Assembly (NCBI RefSeq): GCF_001613065.1
Contig: NZ_BDBQ01000083.1
Coordinates: forward strand, 18,465 to 82,464
Reading direction: 5' to 3'
DNA: 64,000 nt
DNA from: Nocardia miyunensis NBRC 108239
Lineage (GTDB): Bacteria > Actinomycetota > Actinomycetes > Mycobacteriales > Mycobacteriaceae
Shown: in pieces, positions 45,207 through 54,155 of the stretch
Layout of the letters: each line of letters begins with the position of its first letter
How positions within the stretch are numbered: position 1 is the first letter of the stretch
The notes under the pieces: generated by a model
What the model saw: the letters and a program-made list of their open reading frames with translations, nothing else
The model's database searches: none
What the model was told of the DNA's origin: nothing
Translations under genes and position numbers: made by a program

Positions 45207-46727
45207 TCAGGCCTGGGCGGCTATGGCGGCGTCGAGTTGCTCGGCGCCGGCCCAGGTGCCATGGAATGCGAACGGGACGCGCACCGGGAGCTTCACCCGG
45301 GCCAGCGGTTCGCGGGAGAATTCGACGGTCTCGTGCACGAGCAGCTCGGACAGGCCGGTGGCCGGATTCCACCACAGCGACAGCAGATAGCCGTCGTTCT
45401 CCTCGGTAGCCCCGCGCCGCTGCACGAAAACCGGCTCGCTGGGGCTGGTGAGGCCGTCGACACCTTCGATGACGAGCGTCTGCCCGGTGGCGAAGTCGTG
45501 ACGGGCCATGCCGTCGCTCATGGTCGCCGGGGACAGGCTGCGCGTCGTGACGAAGTAGCCCCAGCGCAGTTCCCGGCCGACCCAGTCGTCGTTGATCTTC
45601 GGGAATTCACCGGCGATACCGCTGAGCATCTCGCCGGTGGCCCGCTTGCCGGCATGCTCGAGCGTGAAGCGCCAGGGCAGCGCCGGCGGGAACCAGTCGT
45701 GCGAGCTGACCGGGTCGTCGGGATGGTCGGCCGGGTTGCCGAGCCGGGAGATGACGTGCAGGTCGACGACGATGCCGGTCGGCGTCTCGTACGCGTTGTA
45801 GAAGTGGGTGGGAGCCAGCATGACGCCGGTGTCGTACCAGGTCACCTGATGGTTGCGCCGGTCCAGGACGGCGAAACGCGAGCCGTCCGGCACCGCGCTG
45901 GGGTCCCACAGCACCCCGGGACGGCCCTGCATGATCCGGTCGATGCGGAACTGGGACGGTGAGATCAGGAAGATCGCGTAGTGCTCGCTGACCACGTAGT
46001 CGTGCACCAACGCAGGGCACCCCATCGAGAACGTGTAGCTGTCCACGATCGTGCCGGTGCCCGAATCCGCTTGGTACCAGGTCAGATTCGGACCGACCGC
46101 GGCGTAGAAGAGCATGTCGCCGGTGCGCGGGTCGATCTTGTGGTGCGCGGTGCACAGGACGTCGACGCCACCACCGAAGTCGAAGGCGCCCTTGGTGTCC
46201 AGGGTGCCCGGATGCATCTCGGTGGGCAGGCCGCCCTCGAAGTAGGTCAGCAGGTGGTCGGCGAAGATGCCCACATTGGTGTTGGCGACGTTCTTCGCCG
46301 GCGGCACACCCGCCGGCAGCGGCGCGGCATCGTTCCCGTTGACGAAGCCCGGGTAGATCGCCCTACCCGCCTGGACCTCGACCTTCATGGTGTCGGTCAT
46401 GACCCACTTCATCCGGAACGATGCCTTGCCGTCGCGGATATAGGTCGCGGCAACTCCGCCGTCGCCTTCCCACCAGTGATACCGGTCCAGGTCCAGCGGG
46501 GTGAAGCGCGGATTGTTGGCGATGCGGAACAGTGCCCCCGCGAGATCGTCGGGCAGCTTGCCGATGACAGGCAGATCGAACGCCTCGGACTCCTCGCCCC
46601 ACGGGGCGAACGGTCCGTTGAGGAATTTGTTGCCGGTCTCGTACTGGATATCAGCCGGATGACGAGGCTCGGGGCGCTGCGGCCGGGGAATGACCGTCGT
46701 GGGCGGCGGCATCGGGACAGCACGCAT
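45207..46727 (-). CDS. Carotenoid oxygenase family protein (lignostilbene dioxygenase/isoeugenol monooxygenase-like)
   Basis: 506 residues. The four iron-binding His of the family fit to CTAHHKIDP, ALVHDYVVSEHYAIF (the VHD motif), IVVDLHVISR and VPFAFHGTWAG (C-terminal His). RPGVLWDP is also a family motif. Length and context favour the branch that cuts phenylpropenoid side chains to vanillin-type aldehydes rather than carotenoids. It lies between an aldehyde dehydrogenase and a vanillyl-alcohol-oxidase-family gene, all same strand with 26-35 bp gaps. Confidence 0.9.
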   Translation of the reverse strand: MRAVPMPPPTTVIPRPQRPEPRHPADIQYETGNKFLNGPFAPWGEESEAFDLPVIGKLPDDLAGALFRIANNPRFTPLDLDRYHWWEGDGGVAATYIRDGKASFRMKWVMTDTMKVEVQAGRAIYPGFVNGNDAAPLPAGVPPAKNVANTNVGIFADHLLTYFEGGLPTEMHPGTLDTKGAFDFGGGVDVLCTAHHKIDPRTGDMLFYAAVGPNLTWYQADSGTGTIVDSYTFSMGCPALVHDYVVSEHYAIFLISPSQFRIDRIMQGRPGVLWDPSAVPDGSRFAVLDRRNHQVTWYDTGVMLAPTHFYNAYETPTGIVVDLHVISRLGNPADHPDDPVSSHDWFPPALPWRFTLEHAGKRATGEMLSGIAGEFPKINDDWVGRELRWGYFVTTRSLSPATMSDGMARHDFATGQTLVIEGVDGLTSPSEPVFVQRRGATEENDGYLLSLWWNPATGLSELLVHETVEFSREPLARVKLPVRVPFAFHGTWAGAEQLDAAIAAQA

Positions 46728-46753
46728 ATCGGATCCTTTCCGAGAAAGTTGCT

Positions 46754-48304
46754 TCAGGCCGTCCGAGCGGAACCGGGCCAGATGCCGTGGCTGCCCGGTG
46801 CGAGCACCCCGGCGGGGTCGAGAGCGTCCTTGAGAGTGGAGTAGAAGCGGCGCAACGCGTTGTCGTTCGCCGAGTAGAGTTCGGCGATCCGCTCCTGAAC
46901 GGTGACGTGGCCTCGGTATTCACTCCACCCCTTCTCCGCTGCCCGCTCGATGAGCAGGTCGGCGGCCGCGCGGGCGCGGCGGGCCTCGTCCGGGTCGGCG
47001 GTGTCGAAGATGATCATGCAGGCGCCGATCAGGCTGCGGGACTGGGCGATCCACCCGAAACCGCAGACGAGATCGAACTCGTCGAGCACCTCCATCACCA
47101 TCCGCTCGTGCTCGGCCGCGGCCTCGCCCGTGAACGGGATGATCGGACTGAAGTCGAAATGCCCTGCGGTGGGCCCGAAATGCTTGTGGAGCATGTCCAG
47201 CAGAAACATGTTCGGGATTCCCGCGGGCACCAGATCGAGCGGATGCACCCGCGCCGGATCCACATCACCCGGGTAGGTGCGCAGGTCGACCACGACGCCG
47301 GGGATGTGGGCGACCGCCGCGTGCACGATCGCCTCCCGCGCCGCGACGAGCGAGGGATGGCCGTAGAAGCCGACCCGGGCATTGACCCGGCCCGGCGGGA
47401 AGACGGCCGACATCTTCTGCTGCCTGGTGCATCCCGACGTGTCCTCCGTCGGCTGCTTCCGCCCGCCGTAGGGCTCCGGCGAACTGACGATCAGCGGAAC
47501 GCCTTGGATGGTGCCGTCCTTGACCAGCGGCGCGAGGGCGTCGATCAGCGCGGGAATGTGGTCGGCGTGGTCGATGATCACCGAGCCGACGGTGAACGTC
47601 TCGGGCTCCGGCATCAGCCACACGCCCATCTTGGTGATGACACCGAAGTTGGACTGCAGGAACAGCGAATCTACCGACGGCCCGAACCCCCGCTTGGCGC
47701 GCGCGCCGAGACTGTTGCCGGGCACCGCCCACAGCCCCGTGCGGACGATCTCGCCGGTGGCGAGGACGACCTCCATACCGGCGACGGCAGCCGCGTGATC
47801 ACCGAACTGGGTGTAGCCCAAACCGTGCTCGGCGGTGTTGCCGACGACACTGCCCCAGCCGAGGTCAGGCACCGAGACCCACAGCTTCGCGTCGCGCGCC
47901 TTGATCTCCCCGTACAGCTGCTCGAAGGAGACGCCCGGCTCGATGACCGCGTATCCGCCGGGCTCGTCGAGCTCCAGAATCCGGTTCATCCGCCGCAGAT
48001 TCAGCGCGATCGAACCGGGCACCACCGGCGCCGCGCCGCCGTATCCGAAATTGCGGCCCTGTGACGACGTCCAGATCGGCAGTCCCAGTTCGGTGGCGAT
48101 CCGCAGGACCGCTTGGACCTCCTCGACGGACGCGGGCTGCACCACGAAGGACGGGGCCGGCGTGGGTGTCCGGTCGGTCGCATAGGGATCGCGGAACTCG
48201 GCCGCGGCGTCGTCGGCGAGCACGGCGCCGGGGCCGAGCGCCTCGACCAGCCGGTCGTGAGCGGCCGCGAGCTGTTTCTCCTCGACGGTGAGGGCGATGG
48301 TCAT
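46754..48304 (-). CDS. Vanillyl-alcohol oxidase family flavoprotein (eugenol oxidase/4-cresol dehydrogenase-like)
   Basis: 516 residues from ATG 48304 with GGAG five bases upstream. PCMH-type FAD domain: PIWTSSQGRNFGYGGAAP, VIEPGVSFEQLYGEI, GWGSVVGNTAEHGLGYTQFGD and NFGVITKMGVWLMPEPE. The C-terminal half has GWIAQSRSLIGACMIIFDT and ends with DPAGVLAPGSHGIWP. Family members oxidise para-alkylphenols such as eugenol or vanillyl alcohol. Several members bind FAD covalently through His or Tyr; I cannot say which residue, if any, does so here. First gene of the three-gene aromatic operon. Confidence 0.88.
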   Translation of the reverse strand: MTIALTVEEKQLAAAHDRLVEALGPGAVLADDAAAEFRDPYATDRTPTPAPSFVVQPASVEEVQAVLRIATELGLPIWTSSQGRNFGYGGAAPVVPGSIALNLRRMNRILELDEPGGYAVIEPGVSFEQLYGEIKARDAKLWVSVPDLGWGSVVGNTAEHGLGYTQFGDHAAAVAGMEVVLATGEIVRTGLWAVPGNSLGARAKRGFGPSVDSLFLQSNFGVITKMGVWLMPEPETFTVGSVIIDHADHIPALIDALAPLVKDGTIQGVPLIVSSPEPYGGRKQPTEDTSGCTRQQKMSAVFPPGRVNARVGFYGHPSLVAAREAIVHAAVAHIPGVVVDLRTYPGDVDPARVHPLDLVPAGIPNMFLLDMLHKHFGPTAGHFDFSPIIPFTGEAAAEHERMVMEVLDEFDLVCGFGWIAQSRSLIGACMIIFDTADPDEARRARAAADLLIERAAEKGWSEYRGHVTVQERIAELYSANDNALRRFYSTLKDALDPAGVLAPGSHGIWPGSARTA

Positions 48305-48448
48305 CGAGACTCCAGGCATTCGAGACATGTGCTGGCCGCCACATGGCGGCTGTCACAGTCTCGGCCGGGCCGACCGGTCCGTGCGCCTCGCCGCACGATA
48401 GAAAATCGCCGATCGCCTTGTCGCCCGGCGACAACGCGGGCAGCGGGC

Positions 48449-49693
48449 CTACCCTGCCAGGTCCGGGTCGTAGTGGACCAGGGTGAGCGCCGTCATCAGG
48501 TCGTACTTTCGATCATCGATCGGCCGCGACAGGCGTTCGGCGGCCTGACGCACCCGATAGGCCACCGTGGTCGCGGCGATGTGCAGTCGCTCGGCGGCCA
48601 CCAGGCGGCTGTTTCCGGCGTCCAGGTACGCCAGGAGCGTCTCGCGCAAGGCGCGGGTGCGCTCGTCGTCGCCGAGCAGACCCGCGAGGGTGTACCGGAC
48701 GAAGTCGGCCGCGGCCACCGGGTCGGCCAGCAAGACCGCCAGGACGCCGTCGCCGGCCTGGGTCCACACCTTCGGGGTGCGAACGCCCCGCACGACCGCG
48801 GCCAGCCGGCGCGCGCCCAGGAGGGTGTCGCGCAGTCCTGTCACACCGCTGCCCGAGGCGCCGAATGCCGCGCCGATGTCTTCCGGAAGTCGCACACCCG
48901 ATCCGGCGCGCACGTCGAGCGGGCGGCTGCCCGACCACACTGCCTCCGTCGCGCCGTCCATGCAGGGGCTGATCAGCGATACCGCGGCGCCGAGCCCGTC
49001 TTTCACCTCGTCGGCCCATCTCGCCAGATCGGCACTCCAGGCCGGATCGATCGTGTCGCCGACCTGCCAGATCACCGCCGCCACGTGATTGCCCGTCAGC
49101 CGGATGCCGAGCGTGTCCTCCGCTCCCCGTGGAAGTTCCTTCCCGTCCGCCAGTTCATCGAGGACCCGCCGAATCAAGGCGGATCTATGCCGCCCCCACG
49201 CGGCGAACTCGCTCTCGTAGACGCGGCTGAGATCGCTGGCCAGCGCGGCGACGAATTCGAGCAGGCCGCCCGAGATCCGGGTGATTTCCGCGGCCAACCG
49301 GTCGGGCGGCACCATCTCCGTCATGGCCTCGACGATGTGGGTCTGAACCTCGCTGTGCGCCATCCAGATCGTGCGCAGCAGAATGTCGACCGGCAAGCCG
49401 TTGCGCGCCGCCCACCGCACCTGCGCGGCCGCCTCCTGCGGGGCGCGGAACGGCGGTCCGTCGACGAGCCCGGTCAGCATGGCCAGCACGGACGCTTCCA
49501 GGGCCGCCGGCTCGTGGCCGGTGAGCTGATCCGCGACCGTGCTGGCGGCGAATCGGTCCGCGATTCGCGCCGCGAGTGCGACCCCCCAGGCCGTCGTGCC
49601 CGCACCCAGCACCGGTAGCGCGATCTCGACCGCCCGGGGTGCGCGCACCTCGTGGCCGGCAGGCCCCTCGAGGCGAAGAATCCAGTCGATCAC
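48449..49693 (-). CDS. PucR/CdaR family transcriptional regulator
   Basis: 414 residues from GTG 49693. A GGDEF-like central fold is followed by the C-terminal PucR helix-turn-helix, ERLHIAATTVAYRVRQAAERL, near residues 370-395. It lies 145 bp upstream of the aromatic operon on the same strand and most likely activates it in response to a substrate. The N-terminus (MIDWILRLEGP) lacks a PucR ligand domain, so it is of the shorter CdaR-like type. Confidence 0.9.
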   Translation of the reverse strand: MIDWILRLEGPAGHEVRAPRAVEIALPVLGAGTTAWGVALAARIADRFAASTVADQLTGHEPAALEASVLAMLTGLVDGPPFRAPQEAAAQVRWAARNGLPVDILLRTIWMAHSEVQTHIVEAMTEMVPPDRLAAEITRISGGLLEFVAALASDLSRVYESEFAAWGRHRSALIRRVLDELADGKELPRGAEDTLGIRLTGNHVAAVIWQVGDTIDPAWSADLARWADEVKDGLGAAVSLISPCMDGATEAVWSGSRPLDVRAGSGVRLPEDIGAAFGASGSGVTGLRDTLLGARRLAAVVRGVRTPKVWTQAGDGVLAVLLADPVAAADFVRYTLAGLLGDDERTRALRETLLAYLDAGNSRLVAAERLHIAATTVAYRVRQAAERLSRPIDDRKYDLMTALTLVHYDPDLAG

Positions 49694-49802
49694 GCCCCTC
49701 GGTCCCCCCGCACCCGGCTGATTCGATTGACGGCGGCGCTGCGCACGGTTGAATCAGGCGCATAAAGTCCTGCCATACGAGACAGGATACTGCCTGACAG
49801 GA

Positions 49803-51434
49803 ATGTCTCGGCCGGTCCGCCTCTGCCCTTTCACCACACCTCATTTCGGATCCGCACCACCGGAGCAATCTCCGCGGAACTACGACAGACTCGCGGGAAA
49901 GTTCCCATCGACGACAGCGACCTTGGTCGATTCACCGGCTCCGCCACCTGGGGTCGGCGCCGTCCAGTGCCACGTCTGGCTGTTGTTGGCGCGCGCGTCG
50001 ATATTGACGGAGATGCGTTCGGTACATGCCGCCAGAGACGGGATATTCGAACTTCTCAGCCGGGACTACGTTCGGCCGCACAACCAGCCCGACGTATATG
50101 TTCAGAGCGAGGCGAGCTTGTTCGACAACGTCTCGAGGTTCGTGTTCCGAAAAGAGCACAGTCACGGCCAGCTGATGGCCCTCGCAGGTGTCCCGGTTCC
50201 TCGGTCCGACAGGCTGACGAAAGCCGGCATCATCACTGCGGGCCCGTCGCCGACGATAAAGAACGGCTGGCAAGCTGTCGACTGGCACACGAACCCGCTC
50301 GACTACACGGACCTGGCGGCCGCCGCTCAGGAAGCCTTCACTGAAATGGTGGTATTCCAAGCTCGACGCGCAACGGAAATCGCCAAGATTCCTCGATTAT
50401 GCTGTGCCGGCGGGGTGTTTCTCAACCTCACCGGGAATTCCGCAATCCTGCGGCTTGAAACCGTGGATGAATTGTACATTCCCTCGACGCCCCATGACGC
50501 GGGAATCTCCGTGGGTGCTGCCTATCTAGGATTCCGGCAGCTGGTCGGTGCACTGAACGAATCTGCGGACACGGAGAGGTGCCGGTCTGACTTCCTGGGC
50601 TTTCCTGCCGAGGCTGTCACCACGGAGCATACGATCGTCTACGGGCTGCATACCGTCCTGCCGGAACCCGACGATACCGCTCTTGTTCGGGAAGTATGCA
50701 AGGTGCTGCGCGATGGAGCGATTGTTGCGAGATACGCCGGTCGTGCAGAGTTCGGCCCGCGGGCACTCGGCAACCGATCCATCCTGTGTCATCCAATACG
50801 TTGTACGGACGCGCGTGCCAAGCTCAACTCCATCAAGGAACGCCAGGATTGGAGGCCCGTCGCTCCGATTCTACGCGAGGAGGACCTCTCCGATTACTTC
50901 GAAGGGCCGTCCGAGTCCCCGTTCATGAACTTCAACTTCACTGTGCGGGATCGCTATCGAAATCAGCTGAGGGAGGCATTGCATCTTTATGGAACGGCAC
51001 GGGTGCAAACGGTATCCGCTGAATATGGCTCCGACATCTACCACCTTTTGTGTCGCCTAGCGGAGATTGGGGAGGTTCCGATACTCATAAATACCTCCCT
51101 GAATGGCCCTGCTCAGCCTATCCTGGATTCCGGAAGAGACGTGCTGGCGTTCGTCGCCAATACGGCGATAGATCATCTCATGACTGCTGATCAACTGTTT
51201 CGTTGCGACGGTGGAGCGGAAAGAATGAGGGTTCGTATCAAGTCGGGTGCGGTGCTTGCCACATTCGGATCAGGCACGGCGGCACGCTTCACATTGTCCG
51301 ACTCCACGGGCGTGTACCCGATTGGCCGGTCGAGCTTCTACGAGCTGTGCGAAGACGAGGAAGTACATGTCGTGCAACGGCGCGATCCTTTGATTGTTGC
51401 AGTAGTCGAGGCGGGCCTGATCATTGAGGCATAG
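49803..51434 (+). CDS. Carbamoyltransferase lacking its normal N-terminus
   Basis: 543 residues from ATG 49803, start uncertain. From about residue 95 the protein follows the NodU/TobZ/CmcH family: EHSHGQLMALAGVPVP, CCAGGVFLNLTGNS, YIPSTPHDAGISVGAAYLGF, and the C-terminal domain with GRAEFGPRALGNRSI and PILINTSLNGPAQPI. The first 90 residues are not homologous: the usual HHxxHAAS metal-binding motif and DGxGE are absent, so the O-carbamoyl transfer site is incomplete. Either a 5' truncation joined it to foreign DNA, or the protein has another role. It is followed by an overlapping MFS gene. GC content drops compared with upstream genes. Confidence 0.65.
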   Translation: MSRPVRLCPFTTPHFGSAPPEQSPRNYDRLAGKFPSTTATLVDSPAPPPGVGAVQCHVWLLLARASILTEMRSVHAARDGIFELLSRDYVRPHNQPDVYVQSEASLFDNVSRFVFRKEHSHGQLMALAGVPVPRSDRLTKAGIITAGPSPTIKNGWQAVDWHTNPLDYTDLAAAAQEAFTEMVVFQARRATEIAKIPRLCCAGGVFLNLTGNSAILRLETVDELYIPSTPHDAGISVGAAYLGFRQLVGALNESADTERCRSDFLGFPAEAVTTEHTIVYGLHTVLPEPDDTALVREVCKVLRDGAIVARYAGRAEFGPRALGNRSILCHPIRCTDARAKLNSIKERQDWRPVAPILREEDLSDYFEGPSESPFMNFNFTVRDRYRNQLREALHLYGTARVQTVSAEYGSDIYHLLCRLAEIGEVPILINTSLNGPAQPILDSGRDVLAFVANTAIDHLMTADQLFRCDGGAERMRVRIKSGAVLATFGSGTAARFTLSDSTGVYPIGRSSFYELCEDEEVHVVQRRDPLIVAVVEAGLIIEA

Positions 51435-52695
51435 TAGCTCTGGGTCAGGGCCAGTAGATTCTCTCGGGCGTTTATTGCCTCTCGCCAACTTGATATCTTT
51501 TTTCGCGATCGCGCTGGTCGAATTCGCCATACCTTTCATCACCGTCTCCAAGATGCAGGCGGGTGCGGTCGTTATCGCGATACTCGGAGTCTGCAGATTT
51601 CTACCGCAGGTACTTTTCGCCGGGACGGCGGCTGATTTTGTGGGCCGCGTAGACCAACGCACCGTAATGCTGACATCCGAGGCATTGAGCGTTGTTGCCT
51701 TCGCTCTGGCAGCCGTCGCTCTGGCTGCGCGCCCCGTCGTGGCCGTCTTCGTATTTATGGGGTCCAATATCGCTCTGGCCCTGGCGTCGGTCTTGACAGC
51801 GGTATCGATACAGGTCATCGTGCCTGCGAAATTCTCACCGGATGGGCGCCACAGAATATTTTCCCGATTGGGAACTACCGAGTCGACTGCGGATATGATC
51901 GGACCTACCGTCGCAGGTGTTGGATTGGCATGGATAGGAGTATCCGCTACATTCGGTAGTGCAGCGGTACTCGCAGCTGTTGCGATGTTCCTGCTGTCCG
52001 GCATACCGAAGATCATGGTGTCAAAAAAGTCTGGCGCCGATCCTGTAAGCGACCGGCCACCCCGGCAGTCGCTCCGCCACGGGCTACAGGTCAACTTCAC
52101 GCAACCCGTGCTGGCACGACTGACGATTTGGGCCGTAGCCTACAACTTGGGGCAATGCGTGATCGCTCCGGTCCTACTTATCGCCATGATTCACGCCATG
52201 CATGTAGGTTCAGGCGCATTCGGCACGATCCGGACCATATCTGTGGTGTTCGCTGTCGTCGGATCATTCGCGGCAGGAAAGCTACCTCCTTCCCTGCGGA
52301 ACGGGAATAGCATCTCCTGGTTCGGATTCGGTGCTATCGGGTCATATTTCCTGGTCGGAGTGGGAGTGCTCGTCGGAAACATCTTCGGCCTGGCATTGGT
52401 GCTCACCGGATTCGCGCTCGACGAATTTTGCTCAGGTATGGTGCTGGTCCTGATTCAATCCATGAGAGCGATTGCTATTTCGGATGCGGACCGCCCTGCA
52501 GCCGCATCAGCTTACCGAGTGCTCAATGTATCAGCTGTGCCGGCAGGGTATATTATCGGCGGTCTTGCCGGGACACTGTTTCAGGATAGGATGGTTATCC
52601 TGCTGACCGGTCTGACCATGTTGATGTGCGGTTTGATCGTGTGGACACGGGCAGTCCGGACGGCAGTCTTCGAAGAAGAGACGAGCGCATTGTGA
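51424..52695 (+). CDS. MFS transporter
   Basis: 423 residues from TTG 51424, overlapping the carbamoyltransferase stop by 11 bp, so translationally coupled. Twelve hydrophobic segments spaced as in MFS_1/enterobactin-exporter-like proteins, with a short cytosolic loop (ADFVGRVDQRTVML, the A motif) after helix 2. A drug or product exporter, substrate unknown. By position it should move the product of the 49.8-53.4 kb group. Confidence 0.82.
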   Translation: MRHSSSGSGPVDSLGRLLPLANLISFFAIALVEFAIPFITVSKMQAGAVVIAILGVCRFLPQVLFAGTAADFVGRVDQRTVMLTSEALSVVAFALAAVALAARPVVAVFVFMGSNIALALASVLTAVSIQVIVPAKFSPDGRHRIFSRLGTTESTADMIGPTVAGVGLAWIGVSATFGSAAVLAAVAMFLLSGIPKIMVSKKSGADPVSDRPPRQSLRHGLQVNFTQPVLARLTIWAVAYNLGQCVIAPVLLIAMIHAMHVGSGAFGTIRTISVVFAVVGSFAAGKLPPSLRNGNSISWFGFGAIGSYFLVGVGVLVGNIFGLALVLTGFALDEFCSGMVLVLIQSMRAIAISDADRPAAASAYRVLNVSAVPAGYIIGGLAGTLFQDRMVILLTGLTMLMCGLIVWTRAVRTAVFEEETSAL

Positions 52696-52704
52696 GGTCA
52701 TTCC

Positions 52705-53211
52705 GTGACAACAGTTTCATACGAAACCATGAGGCTTGTCGCGGCCCCCGTGGCGGCATGCGATATCGATGATGTCGCAGAATTGCTCATGGATCCGGGA
52801 CTCTACGGCTATATCGACGGGAAGCCGGCATCGATCGATGATGCGCGAGCGCGTGTGCAACGTTGGATCGAAGGTTCGCCCCACCGTGAAACACTGTGGA
52901 TCAATCACGTTGCTCGCGCCCGCGACAGTCGAGAACTTATCGGAGTTGCGCAAGCTACCGTGCAGTTGTCTGGTCAGGCGGCAGTCGAGTGTCTGCTCGC
53001 TTATCAAATTGCTCCACAGCGCCACCGGCAGGGATTCGGAAAGGAAATGATGTCGGCCTTCCGTAGCGAGTTGGTCAGACAGCTTGCTCCAGAGTCTTTC
53101 GTCGCACATATCGCCCCGGGACACAGCGCGTCGGAGCGGGTGGCGTTGAGTCTCGGATTGGTGGTCACGGACCGCGAGGTCGACGGCGAACGAGTTTGGA
53201 GCAATGTATAA
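52705..53211 (+). CDS. GNAT family N-acetyltransferase
   Basis: 168 residues from GTG 52705, 9 bp after the MFS gene. GNAT fold: VECLLAYQIAPQRHRQGFGKEMMSAFRSEL carries the acetyl-CoA-binding R/Q-x-x-G-x-G/A motif (here RHRQGFGKE), followed by FVAHIAPGHSASERVALSLGLVV. It would acetylate an amine. It could modify or detoxify the product of this locus. Confidence 0.88.
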   Translation: MTTVSYETMRLVAAPVAACDIDDVAELLMDPGLYGYIDGKPASIDDARARVQRWIEGSPHRETLWINHVARARDSRELIGVAQATVQLSGQAAVECLLAYQIAPQRHRQGFGKEMMSAFRSELVRQLAPESFVAHIAPGHSASERVALSLGLVVTDREVDGERVWSNV

Positions 53212-53228
53212 AATGGAAAGGTATCGGT

Positions 53229-53381
53229 ATGTGTTACAAGTTCTTGGCGTTTGTCGCACGTGATTCTCTTCTGGAACGCGAACGGAGGACGCCACGAACG
53301 GTAGTGCCGGCCAATGTGCTCACGCAGGAATTTCCGCGTATGAATGTCTCACATGCCGGACCGTATGCAGCGACCATATGA
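53229..53381 (+). CDS. 50-residue peptide downstream of the GNAT gene, unknown
   Basis: ATG 53229 follows the GNAT stop by 17 bp, with GAAAGG seven bases upstream. The peptide starts MCYKFLAFVARDSLLERERR and ends FPRMNVSHAGPYAATI. A charged first part and a small, uncharged C-terminal part resemble the leader/core build of ribosomal peptide precursors, but no known leader motif is present. It may equally be a non-functional frame. No similarity to the 49-residue peptide at 57594. Confidence 0.4.
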   Translation: MCYKFLAFVARDSLLERERRTPRTVVPANVLTQEFPRMNVSHAGPYAATI

Positions 53382-54155
53382 AATATGGAGCGGTATTTCG
53401 TTGACGAGCCCTGTCTGCCGTGACAAGACAACTTCTCTTCTGTAGTGAGTCAATCGCGATGCCGCACGCATGACTCGGAGAGGCGAATGTGGCAACGGGT
53501 GTGTAGGGCGCGAACTGCTTCAGCAGCTGGGCCGCGGGCAACAGCCCGAGAGCTTGCTGAGGAGTCAGGTATTCCGCCCGCAAGCATCTCGGGGTTCGGC
53601 GAATCGCACGGGAACCGATCTCGCTGAAGGGAAGCACGAATCAGGAAAACCTACTGAACTGCGAAAACGCTGTCGCAGGTTGGTGCCCCCGGCGGGGCAC
53701 TATATGGATGGGACCCGTAATGACCAGCGATTTTGCTGGGGAACGCTGACGATTGAAGCGGGATTCGGCTACCCGAAGCCGGATTGATCCCTATTCATCC
53801 GTTTCGGGAACGGGTCCTCGGGCAAGTGCGATTTTCTCTGTGCCCGACGGCCTACCGGGAGGTGTTCCGTCGAGACCTCATCGTTGGAGAGCGGGGCTGT
53901 TACCTCATTTCCGGGGTCGGGGGAGGCAAGCAGTGACCGGTCTCGTTTGCTGGGACGGGCCAGCGGCAATCGAGCCGGCGATGGCCGGGTGACGCCCATG
54001 TTCGGACCGGACACTCCGCCATATGGGCTGATCTCGGCAAACGCCATCGATGTCGCACTGTCAGTTGCCGTGAATCGACCGTCTACCTACGGTTCGGGGG
54101 CATGGATTCGATCGGTTCCGGAATGGGCCCGATTCGGTAGGCGGGAAGTGCTCTT
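53382..54155. other. Intergenic region with one copy of a 61-bp repeat
   Basis: About 770 bp of mixed-GC sequence. It contains the repeat at 53655-53715. A plus frame ending at 53787 crosses the repeat (RRLVPPAGHYMDGT) and the same frame is kept in the second copy near 63.95 kb, so it may be a gene remnant. No complete gene is recognised. Confidence 0.45.
53655..53715 (+). repeat. Direct repeat, copy A (61 bp)
   Basis: Matches 63927-63987 at 56 of 61 positions, with 35 consecutive identical bases (53670-53704) and a further 10 at the end. The identical part contains the palindrome GTGCCCC-CGGC-GGGGCAC. The two copies lie 10.27 kb apart in the same orientation and bracket the peptide locus. 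Confidence 0.85.
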
